Part shown: one piece after another, positions 52,213 through 60,581 of the stretch
How the letters are laid out: each line of letters begins with the position of its first letter
How positions within the stretch are numbered: position 1 is the stretch's first letter
Assembly (NCBI GenBank): GCA_934623575.1
Contig: CAKTVL010000002.1
Coordinates: 1-64,000, forward strand
DNA length: 64,000 nt
Source of the DNA: an uncultured Oscillospiraceae bacterium
GTDB taxonomy: Bacteria; Bacillota; Clostridia; Oscillospirales; Oscillospiraceae
Direction: 5' to 3'
Program-made: the position numbers and the translations under genes
The notes under the pieces: generated by a model
The model's input: only the letters and a program-made list of their open reading frames with translations
Told to the model about the DNA's origin: nothing
Databases searched by the model: none

Positions 52213-52284
52213 TGCACGAAAAAATGTTAAAAGATGCGGCTCGTGCCCCGTGCTGCCTGTCGAGACTGGACCGTCTTTGTAAAA

Positions 52285-52322
52285 AACAACGCCGCCGCGG
52301 AACACCGCGGCGGCGTTGTTTT
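52285..52322 (-). terminator. Terminator of valS
   Basis: The 16-bp perfect stem AACAACGCCGCCGCGG and its complement have loop AACA, followed on the minus strand by a T-run. Confidence 0.85.
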
Positions 52323-52392
52323 TCTATTCTCGCTGACAGTCAGCGTGTTTTTTCATAAATGGCTGGCAAAATGTCTGTAATGCTTATACGCC

Positions 52393-55023
52393 TTACATCT
52401 TCATCGCTGCAGCGGATTCATCCAGTTTGGCGATCAGAGCGCGGGCCTTTTCCGCCTTCTCGCGCTCGGCGTTGACCACGTTCTCCGGCGCGCGGGAGGT
52501 GAAGGACTCGTTGGCCAGCTTGGCCTCGATGCGCTGCAGGTTCTCCTCCGCCTTCTTGCGCTCGGCGGCGATGCGCTCCAGCTCCTTGGCGATGTCCACC
52601 AGCTCCGCCATGGGCATATAGACCGTGGCATCGTGGGTGGCCACGGTCACCATGCCGGTCAGGTCGGCCGGTGCGGCGGTCAGGACCGCCAGCTCGCTGG
52701 CGTAGGCCATGCGGGTGATGAAATGCGCACCCAGCTTGTAGTTCTCCGGCTGGGCCGTGACGATGATGACCTGTGCCTTACGGCTGGGCGGCACATTCAT
52801 CTCGGCACGGCGGGCACGGATGGCGGAGATGGCGTCCTTGACGGCCTCCATGGCGGTCTCGGCCTCCGGGAAGTGCAGCGCTTCCTGATACTCCGGCCAC
52901 TTTGCGGAGATCAGATAGTCGCCCTCGTGGGGCAGCGCCTGCCAGATCTCTTCGGTGATGAAGGGCATGAACGGGTGCAGCAGCTCCAGAACGCGCAGCA
53001 GCACATAGCACAGCACATTCTCCGCCGCCAGCTTGGCGCTCTCGTCCTCGCCGTTGAGCCGGGTCTTGGTCAGCTCGATATACCAGTCGCAGTAGGTGTC
53101 CCAGATGAAGTCGTAGATCTTGGCGGACGCCACGCCCAGCTCGTAGGCCTCCAGATTGTCGGTGACCTCGCGGATCAGGGTATTCAGCTTGCTCAGCACC
53201 CACTTGTCCTCCAGCTCCAGCTTCTCCGGCAGCTGCACCTTGTCGATGGACAGGTTCATCATCACAAAGCGGCTGGCGTTCCAGATCTTATTGGCGAAGT
53301 TGCGCATGGCCTCGCACTTCTCCACAAAGAAGCGCATATCGTTGCCGGGGCTGTTGCCGGTGATCAGGTTGAAGCGCAGGGCGTCCGCGCCGTATTTGTC
53401 GGCCATCTCCAGCGGGTCGATACCGTTGCCCAGGGACTTGGACATCTTGCGGCCCTTGTCGTCGCGGACGAGGCCGTGGATGAACACGGTCTTGAAGGGC
53501 TCCTTCTTCATCTGCTCCATGCCGGAGAAGATCATGCGTGCCACCCAGAAGAAGATGATGTCGTAGCCAGTGACCATGACAGAAGTGGGATACCAGTACT
53601 TCAGGTCCGCGGCGTCGGTGTCGGGCCAGCCCAAGGTGGAGAAGGGCCACAGGGCGGAGCTGAACCAGGTGTCCAGCACGTCCTCCTCCCGGGTCAGATG
53701 GGTGCAGCCGCACTTCTCACACTTGGTGGGGTCCTCGCGGCTGACGTTGATGTGGCCGCACTCGTCGCAGTACCAGGCGGGGATCTGGTGGCCCCACCAC
53801 AGCTGGCGGGAGATGCACCAGTCATGGACGTTCTCCATCCAGTTGATATAGGTCTTGGTGAAGCGCTCGGGCACGAATTTGATGGTGCCGTCCTCCACCA
53901 CGCGGATAGCCTCCTTGGCCAGGGGCGCCATCTTCACGAACCACTGGGCGGAGATCAGCGGCTCCACGTCGTTGTGGCAGCGGTAGCAGGTGCCCACGTT
54001 GTGGGAGTACGGCTCGGTCTTGACCAGATAGCCCAGCTCCTCCAGGTCGGCCACCACCGTCTTGCGGCAGACGTAGCGGTCCATGCCCTGGTACTTGCCG
54101 GCGTTCTCATTCATGGTGCCGTCGTCGCTGATGCAGCGGATGACCTCCAGATTGTGCCGCAGGCCCACCTCAAAGTCGTTGGGGTCGTGGGCGGGGGTCA
54201 TCTTCACCGCGCCGGTACCGAAGCCGATCTCGCAGTACTCGTCGCCCACGATGGGGATCTCGCGGTTCAGGATGGGCAGGATGCAGGTCTTGCCGATCAG
54301 GTGCTTGAACTTCTCGTCCTCCGGGTTTACGGCCACGCCGGTATCGCCGAACATGGTCTCCGGACGGGTGGTGGCGATGACGATGTCGCCGCTGCCGTCC
54401 GTCAGCGGATAGCGGATATACCACAGGTTTCCGGGCTTGTCGGTGTACTCCACCTCGGCGTCGGACAGGGCGGTCAGGCAGTGGGGGCACCAGTTTATGA
54501 TGCGGCTGCCCTTGTAGATCAGGCCCTTCTCGTACAGCTCGCAGAAGGTCTCGCGCACGGCGCGGGAGCAGCCCTCGTCCATGGTGAAGCGGTCACGGCT
54601 CCAGTCGCAGGAGGCGCCCATCTTCTTCTGCTGCTCCACGATGCGGCTGCCGTACTTCTCCTTCCAGGCCCAGACGCGCTCCAGGAACTTCTCCCGGCCC
54701 AGATCGTAGCGGGTCAGGCCCTCGTTCTTGCGCAGCTCCTCCTCTACCTTGATCTGGGTGGCGATGCCGGCGTGGTCGCTGCCGGGCAGCCACAGCGCCT
54801 CGTAGCCCTGCATCCGCTTGAAGCGGGTCAGGATATCCTGCAGCGTGCAGTCCAGGGCGTGGCCCATGTGCAGCTGGCCGGTGACGTTGGGAGGCGGCAT
54901 GACGATGGAAAATGGCTTCTTGTCGGGGTTCGGCTCCGCCTTGAAGCAGTTGCCGTCCATCCACAGCTTGTAGATGCGGGATTCCACGTCCCGCGGGTCG
55001 TAGACCTTGGGCAGTTCTTTCAT
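52393..55023 (-). CDS. valS: Valyl-tRNA synthetase
   Basis: 876 residues from ATG 55023 (AAAGGAG upstream; an in-frame upstream start at 55083 lies in the T-box terminator). HIGH-type motif MPPPNVTGQLHMGHALD, editing domain IATTRPETMFGDTGVAV, cysteine pairs (CDECGH, CEKCGCTH), KMSKS as GRKMSKSLGNGIDPLE, and a C-terminal coiled-coil (LERIAAERKKAEENLQRIEAKLANESF). It charges tRNA-Val. Regulated by the T-box leader upstream. Confidence 0.97.
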   Translation of the reverse strand: MKELPKVYDPRDVESRIYKLWMDGNCFKAEPNPDKKPFSIVMPPPNVTGQLHMGHALDCTLQDILTRFKRMQGYEALWLPGSDHAGIATQIKVEEELRKNEGLTRYDLGREKFLERVWAWKEKYGSRIVEQQKKMGASCDWSRDRFTMDEGCSRAVRETFCELYEKGLIYKGSRIINWCPHCLTALSDAEVEYTDKPGNLWYIRYPLTDGSGDIVIATTRPETMFGDTGVAVNPEDEKFKHLIGKTCILPILNREIPIVGDEYCEIGFGTGAVKMTPAHDPNDFEVGLRHNLEVIRCISDDGTMNENAGKYQGMDRYVCRKTVVADLEELGYLVKTEPYSHNVGTCYRCHNDVEPLISAQWFVKMAPLAKEAIRVVEDGTIKFVPERFTKTYINWMENVHDWCISRQLWWGHQIPAWYCDECGHINVSREDPTKCEKCGCTHLTREEDVLDTWFSSALWPFSTLGWPDTDAADLKYWYPTSVMVTGYDIIFFWVARMIFSGMEQMKKEPFKTVFIHGLVRDDKGRKMSKSLGNGIDPLEMADKYGADALRFNLITGNSPGNDMRFFVEKCEAMRNFANKIWNASRFVMMNLSIDKVQLPEKLELEDKWVLSKLNTLIREVTDNLEAYELGVASAKIYDFIWDTYCDWYIELTKTRLNGEDESAKLAAENVLCYVLLRVLELLHPFMPFITEEIWQALPHEGDYLISAKWPEYQEALHFPEAETAMEAVKDAISAIRARRAEMNVPPSRKAQVIIVTAQPENYKLGAHFITRMAYASELAVLTAAPADLTGMVTVATHDATVYMPMAELVDIAKELERIAAERKKAEENLQRIEAKLANESFTSRAPENVVNAEREKAEKARALIAKLDESAAAMKM

Positions 55024-55054
55024 ATCTGTACTCCTTTTCGGTATTTGGCAAAAC

Positions 55055-55320
55055 AAAAAGTCCGCTCCGTTTTGCCAGTGCAAAACAGGGCGAACATAAC
55101 GTCCGTGGTACCACCTGTATTCGGGATAGACCCGCTCTCATGGGTGCAGCAACACCCCGCCCCGGTAACGGAGGGCACCCCGTCGCAGCCTACTGTCAGT
55201 TCAGCGCGAAGCTCAGGGACGACTTGGGCGGCGCGTCACGGGCGCTTACACCTGCCGCGCCCTCTCTTGGCATCCGCTGACCGCCTACTGCTTCCCGTCA
55301 TCGCTCTTTTCGTATGGGGG
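55055..55320 (-). promoter_or_regulatory. T-box leader of valS
   Basis: Read on the minus strand, the leader starts with AGCGATGACGGGAAGCAGTAGG, passes several stems, and contains the T-box AGGTGGTACCACGGACG (about 55117-55101). It ends with a hairpin (55060-55094, GTTCGCC...GGAGCGGAC) followed by TTTTTG. Uncharged tRNA would stabilise the antiterminator at GGTGG and allow valS transcription. The specifier codon was not placed with confidence. Confidence 0.85.
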
Positions 55321-55321
55321 A

Positions 55322-55350
55322 AGTATACTATATTCGCGGAAAAAAGTCAA
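55322..55350 (-). promoter_or_regulatory. Promoter of the valS leader
   Basis: Minus strand -35 TTGACT (55350-55345), 17 bases, -10 TATACT (55327-55322). Confidence 0.75.
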
Positions 55351-55372
55351 TAGGGAGACGGCGCGGGTTATT

Positions 55373-55504
55373 CCAACTTTTGTGTGGGATTTTTATTTTA
55401 GAGGCCCATTTCGACTGAGCGATTCCTTCCAACTTTTGTGTGGGATTTCGGTTTTAAGCCCCGATTTCGGGTGAGCGACTTCTCCCAACTTTTGTGTGGG
55501 ATTT
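55373..55504. repeat. Three-copy tandem repeat, 56-bp period
   Basis: The 20-base core CCAACTTTTGTGTGGGATTT occurs exactly at 55373, 55429 and 55485. The 36 bases after copies 1 and 2 are related (both end ATTTCG-x-x-TGAGCGA), so this is a degenerate tandem duplication. It separates the valS promoter from the restriction-modification operon. Confidence 0.9.
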
Positions 55505-55529
55505 CTTCTGAGTAAACGAATTACATAAA

Positions 55530-55566
55530 AAGAAGCTGGTATCCAGTGCGGACACCAGCTTCTTTT
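55530..55566 (-). terminator. Terminator of the type I R-M operon
   Basis: The arms AAGAAGCTGGT / ACCAGCTTCTT are followed on the minus strand by TTTTT. Confidence 0.85.
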
Positions 55567-55734
55567 TTATTGTTCGTCTTTTTTCTCTTCAGCATCGAGG
55601 GCTTTCGTCAGAAGCCTCTCAACAGCCATAGTCATTGTTTGCCCCTTATCCTCTGCGTATGCTTGAAGGCGCTCGTAAACGCTTTTTTCGATGCGATAGC
55701 AGATAGGGACACTATCCTTTTTCTGTCTTGGCAC
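55567..55734 (-). CDS. Small ribbon-helix-helix-like protein
   Basis: 55 residues from GTG 55734, with AAGGGGTG upstream. It begins MPRQKKDSVPICYRIEKSVYE; a beta-strand (SVPICYRI) and two helices (VYERLQAYAEDKGQ, TMAVERLLTKALDAEE) follow the CopG/Arc ribbon-helix-helix pattern. The tail is charged. It comes 14 bases after the hsdR stop and is the last gene of the operon before the terminator. It could be a regulator of the operon or an antitoxin-like partner. Confidence 0.6.
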   Translation of the reverse strand: MPRQKKDSVPICYRIEKSVYERLQAYAEDKGQTMTMAVERLLTKALDAEEKKDEQ

Positions 55735-55747
55735 TCTGGCTCACCCC

Positions 55748-58700
55748 TTACCCTATTCCGAAAAATCTGTTGAAGAATGCGACCAGCTTCTCCGTTACAA
55801 TCCGTTTCTTCTCTGCACGATTGCCACCGCCAAAGCGCGACATGGGAGGCAAAAGGTTGTCGATATCCATGCCGGTCGTTTTGACAGCACCATCGCGGAA
55901 AGCGTTTGCCATAAACTGTCTCGTTTCGGCATCCCTCAAACGTTCCTCAGCAATCAACGTGGCGAGTTGGGTTTCCTTTTGGGTAGCTACATAGTCGTGC
56001 CACTCATTGATTACATCATCCACCTCGTTAATACCAGCAAGGAACCCTTGAATAAGCGCTTTCTTGCTGCGAAGTTCGGAACTGGACTCCACGGCTTTCT
56101 GAATAGCGATGGCAATTCCCTTGTCCTTGCCATGGCTGTCATGGTATTTCTGCATGAGGATAAGAATGTAGTCGATATTGATTTCGATTTGCTTGATAAG
56201 CTCGATTTCAAACACAACATCATCCGTGATGTCCTCTTTTTCATGTCCAGAACGACCACGCCACTCATCATACAGGTCTTGATAGCGGCCCATGTAGTCC
56301 TGCATATCGCGCTCTGAGAGTATCTCCTTGCCGTTGAAATCGTCAAACGCCACCAACAGATTCCGCATACGCAGGATAGCGCCAAACAGCCGGATAAACG
56401 TCTTTTGCCGGTTTTCGCCAACGATACGGACATCACTAAGCGGGAAGTTCTGCTGTAAGGCCGCAATCATATCCACATAGCCTTCGTTGTATTTGCCCTT
56501 TTCGTCTGTATAGCCGTTGTAATAGTCGTCAAAAGGCCGCAACGTTACGACGCCGTTGGTCGTAGCATCGCTGAAACGCGCTATGGCAGCGTCTGTACGC
56601 TTTTGCAGATTGCGGAAGCATACGATATTACCAAAGGTCTTTATGGAGTTCAGAATACGGTTTGTGCGGGAATACGCCTGTAAAAGTCCGTGCATCTTCA
56701 GGTTCTTATCAACCCACAGTGTATTCAGTGTGGTGGCATCAAAACCTGTCAGGAACATATTTACCACAATGAGCAGGTCAAGTTCCTTGTTCTTCATCCG
56801 CAGGGAAATATCCTTGTAGTAACTCTGGAACCTATCGCTATCCGTACTGTAATTTGTATGGAACATCAAATTGTAGTCACAGATAGCCATGTCAAGAAAG
56901 TCGCGGGAACTTTGGTCCAGCGCGGAGGTGTCTTCTGAGTTCTCCTCATCCAAGATGCCGTCTGCTTCTTCCTCGTTTGCCCCATAGCTGTAAATCAAGG
57001 CAATACGCAGTTTCTTGCTGGGGTCGGCAGCCATCTGGCGCTTAAACTCTTCATAATAGAGCTTGGCCGCTGTGATAGAGGAAACGGCAAAAATGGAGTT
57101 GAAGCCACTCACACGCTGCTGGCGCTTGATTTCCTCTACATCGTCCTGACGTTTGGCAGAAGCTACTTCGCCGATGTTCTGCAGCACATTGAAGGTGTAG
57201 CTTTTCTCATTGCGGTAGGTTTTCTGATTAAATCTTTCCAGTATGTATTCCGTAACCAGCGTAATGCGCTCAGGCGTGAGGAACGTTTCCTCGCGCTTGA
57301 TGTCCCACACCTGCTTGTCATCAATGTCCGGCTCCTCTTTCATCGTCTGGACATAGTCCACGCGGAACGGAAGCACGTTCTTATCATTGATGGCATCTAC
57401 AATGGTATATGCGTGGAGCTGCTCACCAAAGGCCTGCTCAGTCGTCCGCAAGGTCGGGATTTTGCCGTTACCCGCATTATCCGTAAAGATGGGCGTACCT
57501 GTAAAGCCGAACAGATGGTATTTCTTGAAGTAGTTAGTGATGGCAAGGTGCATTTCACCGAACTGGCTGCGGTGGCACTCATCGAATATAATGACCACCT
57601 GCTTATCAGCCAGCGGATGATTTGCGTTTTTCTTAATGAATATCGCCAATTTCTGAATGGTAGTAATAATGATTTTTGCGTTGGGGTCACTAAGCTGCCG
57701 CGTCAGAATGGCCGTAGAGGTATTACCGTTGGCCGCGCCCTTTTCGAAACGGTCATACTCCTTCATGGTCTGATAGTCCAAGTCCTTACGGTCTACCACG
57801 AACAGCACCTTGCTGATATACGGCAGGTCTGCGACAAGTTGGGCCGTTTTGAAACTGGTCAAGGTCTTGCCGGAGCCGGTGGTATGGAAAATGTATCCAC
57901 CGCCCTGCACTGTACCATATCGCTTGTAGTTGGTGGCGATTTCAATGCGGTTAAGAATACGCTCCGTAGCAACGATTTGATAGGGGCGCATCACCAGCAG
58001 GAGTTCTTCAGACGTAAAAACGCAATACTTGGTCAGGATATTCAGTATCGTTGCCTTGGCAAAAAACGTCTTGGTGAAGTCCATCAGGTCGGGGATAATA
58101 CGATTCTTGGCGTCCGCCCAAAACGATGTAAACTCAAAGCTGTTGCTGGTCTTGCCGCGCTTTCGCGCCGCAGAAGAGTTGAAATCCTTGATATGCCCCA
58201 AGCGGGTCGTGTTGGAGTAATATTTTGTGTTCGTTCCGTTGGAGATAACAAAAATCTGCACATAGTCGAACAGGCCGCTGCCCGCCCAAAAGCTGTCGCG
58301 CTTGTAGCGGTTGATTTGATTGAATGCCTCGCGGATAGCTACCCCGCGACGCTTCAACTCCACATGAACCAAAGGCAGTCCGTTGACGAGAATGGTCACA
58401 TCGTAACGGTTATCGTGGGCAGCGCCCTCTGCCTGAGAAACGGTATATTGGTTGATGACCTGCAGCGTATTGTTGTGAATACACTTTTTATCAAGGAGGC
58501 GAATGTTTTTTGACTCGCCCGTATCACGCTTAAATGCCTGCGCTGTATCACCATCCTGTATCCGGCGGGTCTTCTCTTTGATACCTTCATTGGCATTGGC
58601 GATATTCTGCTGGAAGAAACGCTCCCATTCGCCATCGGTAAACTGGTAGTTATTCAGCTTCTCCAACTGCTTGCGAAGGTTGGCAACGAGGTCTGCCTCA

Positions 58701-58864
58701 GTGTGGATGGGCAGGTAAGTATAGCCCACCTCACACAGCAGGCGTATAAACTCTTTTTCCAGTTGCGCCTCGCTCTGATATGCCTCAGCTCGCTTAGGGA
58801 GGGGCGTATATTCAGATACAACGGTGTTTTCTGTGTTTTGGGCGATAATGTTATATTGGCTCAT
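55748..58864 (-). CDS. hsdR: Type I restriction enzyme, R subunit
   Basis: 1038 residues. N-terminal nuclease with the D...E-x-K site in NRYDVTILVNGLPLVHVELKRRG, then SF2 translocase motifs: TGSGKTLTSFKTAQL (I), VIIFDECHRSQFGEMH (II) and LFGFTGTPIFTDN (III), with VVNMFLTGFDA toward the end of the motor. It cuts and translocates unmethylated DNA in complex with HsdM and HsdS. The start overlaps the preceding gene by 14 bases and has AAAAGGAG. All motifs appear intact. Confidence 0.95.
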   Translation of the reverse strand: MSQYNIIAQNTENTVVSEYTPLPKRAEAYQSEAQLEKEFIRLLCEVGYTYLPIHTEADLVANLRKQLEKLNNYQFTDGEWERFFQQNIANANEGIKEKTRRIQDGDTAQAFKRDTGESKNIRLLDKKCIHNNTLQVINQYTVSQAEGAAHDNRYDVTILVNGLPLVHVELKRRGVAIREAFNQINRYKRDSFWAGSGLFDYVQIFVISNGTNTKYYSNTTRLGHIKDFNSSAARKRGKTSNSFEFTSFWADAKNRIIPDLMDFTKTFFAKATILNILTKYCVFTSEELLLVMRPYQIVATERILNRIEIATNYKRYGTVQGGGYIFHTTGSGKTLTSFKTAQLVADLPYISKVLFVVDRKDLDYQTMKEYDRFEKGAANGNTSTAILTRQLSDPNAKIIITTIQKLAIFIKKNANHPLADKQVVIIFDECHRSQFGEMHLAITNYFKKYHLFGFTGTPIFTDNAGNGKIPTLRTTEQAFGEQLHAYTIVDAINDKNVLPFRVDYVQTMKEEPDIDDKQVWDIKREETFLTPERITLVTEYILERFNQKTYRNEKSYTFNVLQNIGEVASAKRQDDVEEIKRQQRVSGFNSIFAVSSITAAKLYYEEFKRQMAADPSKKLRIALIYSYGANEEEADGILDEENSEDTSALDQSSRDFLDMAICDYNLMFHTNYSTDSDRFQSYYKDISLRMKNKELDLLIVVNMFLTGFDATTLNTLWVDKNLKMHGLLQAYSRTNRILNSIKTFGNIVCFRNLQKRTDAAIARFSDATTNGVVTLRPFDDYYNGYTDEKGKYNEGYVDMIAALQQNFPLSDVRIVGENRQKTFIRLFGAILRMRNLLVAFDDFNGKEILSERDMQDYMGRYQDLYDEWRGRSGHEKEDITDDVVFEIELIKQIEINIDYILILMQKYHDSHGKDKGIAIAIQKAVESSSELRSKKALIQGFLAGINEVDDVINEWHDYVATQKETQLATLIAEERLRDAETRQFMANAFRDGAVKTTGMDIDNLLPPMSRFGGGNRAEKKRIVTEKLVAFFNRFFGIG

Positions 58865-60023
58865 AATGGTTGTCTCCTTTTTGCGCTTGAGCTTCTAAAT
58901 AGCAAGCCGTCCGCACCAATAAATGTATTTCACATATTGGCATTTCTTGTGGGCAAATCACTACCCACTTTTTTGCAAAGCCCTCTGCAAAATCGCCCGC
59001 CTGCATAAGTCCAAAGGTATAGTTAGCTCCTGTTGAATACTCATCATATAAGTATGTGAATATCTTTTCCAACTGATAAGATGTTCCTTGTGGCATCGTC
59101 TTGGGAAGTTCTCTCAGCGCGTTATAGGCCGGGATATTAAACAGTTCCTCAAGGTTTTCTATACCATCACAAATCTGTGGAATGGCATCAATAATCGCAT
59201 TTCTGTACTCTGAAACAGATGCCAGATTCTTTTGAATTGTCAGGGGACAAGTCAAATCGCCAATCATATCGTCAATCTCCCCAGTAGATTGATAGCGCAA
59301 AGCCAATACTTCTTTTATGGATGTCAACACCTCAACTGGGCTCACGTTTCTCTTGATATGTTGCTCTCTCCACTCTGCTTCAGCTTTTCGAATAGACTCT
59401 TCTGCCCAACTGATTGCCAATGACAATTTCTCATAGCGACTTGAAATGTAGTCTTTTAACACTTGCAACGGAAACTGTATATTTATGATTTCATCGGAAG
59501 CCGTTGTATAAACTCTAATTCCCACCATGTTTGGCGTTCCCATAAAGCGATTAAGTGTCCTGTTTACGATTACCCACGGTGAATACTGTTTCTCATTTTT
59601 TCGCAGAAATGTGGGGTGGCTTGTATCTGTGGGGTGAGCAAAGGCAAGTGTGCGAACATACTCGAAAAAGCGGTCATCTGAAGGAACTGGTTTGTCGGGG
59701 TTATATACAGCGCTGTTAAGATAGGTGTCTTTGAAAAAGTACAGTTCGCCACTGTTTCTTTCAAATTTCGGCAAAACACCTACAAGGACATCCAAAACGG
59801 CATCACGTAGCATAGCTGCAAACATGAGAAAGATAATAAAGTCTTCTTCTGTGCGAGGAAAATTCGAATGCTTATTCAGATATGCGACGCAGGTGTCAAT
59901 ACGGTCCATTGCAGCACACAGCAAGTTGAAATTCCCGCGCAGCTCACCTTCTTGAAAGATAGGTGAAGAATTTATTACTTTACGGAAGCGTTTATTTAGC
60001 TCAGGATGCAGAAATTCTGTCAT
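58851..60023 (-). CDS. HEPN-like protein embedded in type I R-M operon
   Basis: 390 residues, mostly helical, with no family recognised outright. An R-x5-H motif (RTLAFAH, Arg124-His130) in a helical context resembles the catalytic motif of HEPN ribonucleases. The start overlaps the hsdS-like half gene by four bases (ATGA) with AAGGAAAGGA upstream, and its end overlaps hsdR. The position, inside an otherwise complete type I system, suggests an abortive-infection or anti-restriction back-up. The HEPN call is inference from one motif. Confidence 0.45.
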   Translation of the reverse strand: MTEFLHPELNKRFRKVINSSPIFQEGELRGNFNLLCAAMDRIDTCVAYLNKHSNFPRTEEDFIIFLMFAAMLRDAVLDVLVGVLPKFERNSGELYFFKDTYLNSAVYNPDKPVPSDDRFFEYVRTLAFAHPTDTSHPTFLRKNEKQYSPWVIVNRTLNRFMGTPNMVGIRVYTTASDEIINIQFPLQVLKDYISSRYEKLSLAISWAEESIRKAEAEWREQHIKRNVSPVEVLTSIKEVLALRYQSTGEIDDMIGDLTCPLTIQKNLASVSEYRNAIIDAIPQICDGIENLEELFNIPAYNALRELPKTMPQGTSYQLEKIFTYLYDEYSTGANYTFGLMQAGDFAEGFAKKWVVICPQEMPICEIHLLVRTACYLEAQAQKGDNHYEPI

Positions 60024-60568
60024 GTAGATATCCTTTCCTTAAACGTTAGCAGCTTGTCCCGATAGTATTCGTACTGCTTTTGCCGCGCTTCGATTTCGGC
60101 AGGTAATCCGGCGGTTAAGTCGTTGCAGAGGGTGTCAAATCGGTCAAGGATAGAAACGATACGCTGCTGCTCTTGCAGATTAGGAATCGCAAACTGTATT
60201 TCAGCAAGTGCTCCACCGCTTATGTGAGGGACACCTGCACCTCGCTTCATGGCATTCAATTCTGTTTCTCTGTTTTTCAAAATATAGAAGAGATATTTTG
60301 CTGTAACCAACGACGGATTGTTTTCATAGCCAAAGCCATCCGTGATAAAGACTGGTTCATTCCAATATGATACAAACCCTGCGGATGCTCCGCTTCTTGC
60401 TACGACAACAATTTCGCCGGCGTGATTGGCTTTGTCAATGTAATACGCCGGTTCCTGACCTCCAAGGATAACAGGGATATTCCCTGTCCTTGAATCTTTC
60501 TTTGTAATGTATTCTCCACGGAATGATGTCGAGATTTCATCCAAAGACAACCAAGCATATCCAAACAC
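60020..60568 (-). CDS. Detached third recognition half of HsdS
   Basis: 182 residues when read from GTG 60568, which has no ribosome site. One target-recognition domain (YAWLSLDEISTSFRGEYITKKD...NIPVILGGQEPAYYID...GVPHISGGALAEIQFAIPNLQEQQRIVSILDRF) is followed by the conserved coiled-coil end GLPAEIEARQKQYEYYRDKLL, nearly identical to the one in hsdS. The frame stays open upstream through the GACA tract, so this half is probably translated only when the tract length joins it to hsdS. Confidence 0.85.
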   Translation of the reverse strand: MFGYAWLSLDEISTSFRGEYITKKDSRTGNIPVILGGQEPAYYIDKANHAGEIVVVARSGASAGFVSYWNEPVFITDGFGYENNPSLVTAKYLFYILKNRETELNAMKRGAGVPHISGGALAEIQFAIPNLQEQQRIVSILDRFDTLCNDLTAGLPAEIEARQKQYEYYRDKLLTFKERIST

Positions 60569-60581
60569 ATACTGAATGAGC

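Larger units (their letters stand above)
52062..52392. other. spoIIA control region and valS terminator
   Basis: 330 bases without a gene. It contains the Spo0A-type boxes at 52196-52212, an ACGCGCC/GGCGCGT inverted repeat with an adjacent minus-strand TATAAT near 52170-52193, and the valS terminator at 52285-52320. Confidence 0.55.

Noticed and set aside
52633..55353. A 906-residue open frame on the plus strand
   Set aside because: Antisense to valS, which has every expected motif; it also crosses the T-box leader.
55373..55504. Possible mini CRISPR array (20-base repeats, 36-base intervals)
   Set aside because: The intervals are related to each other rather than unique, only three repeats exist, and there are no cas genes.
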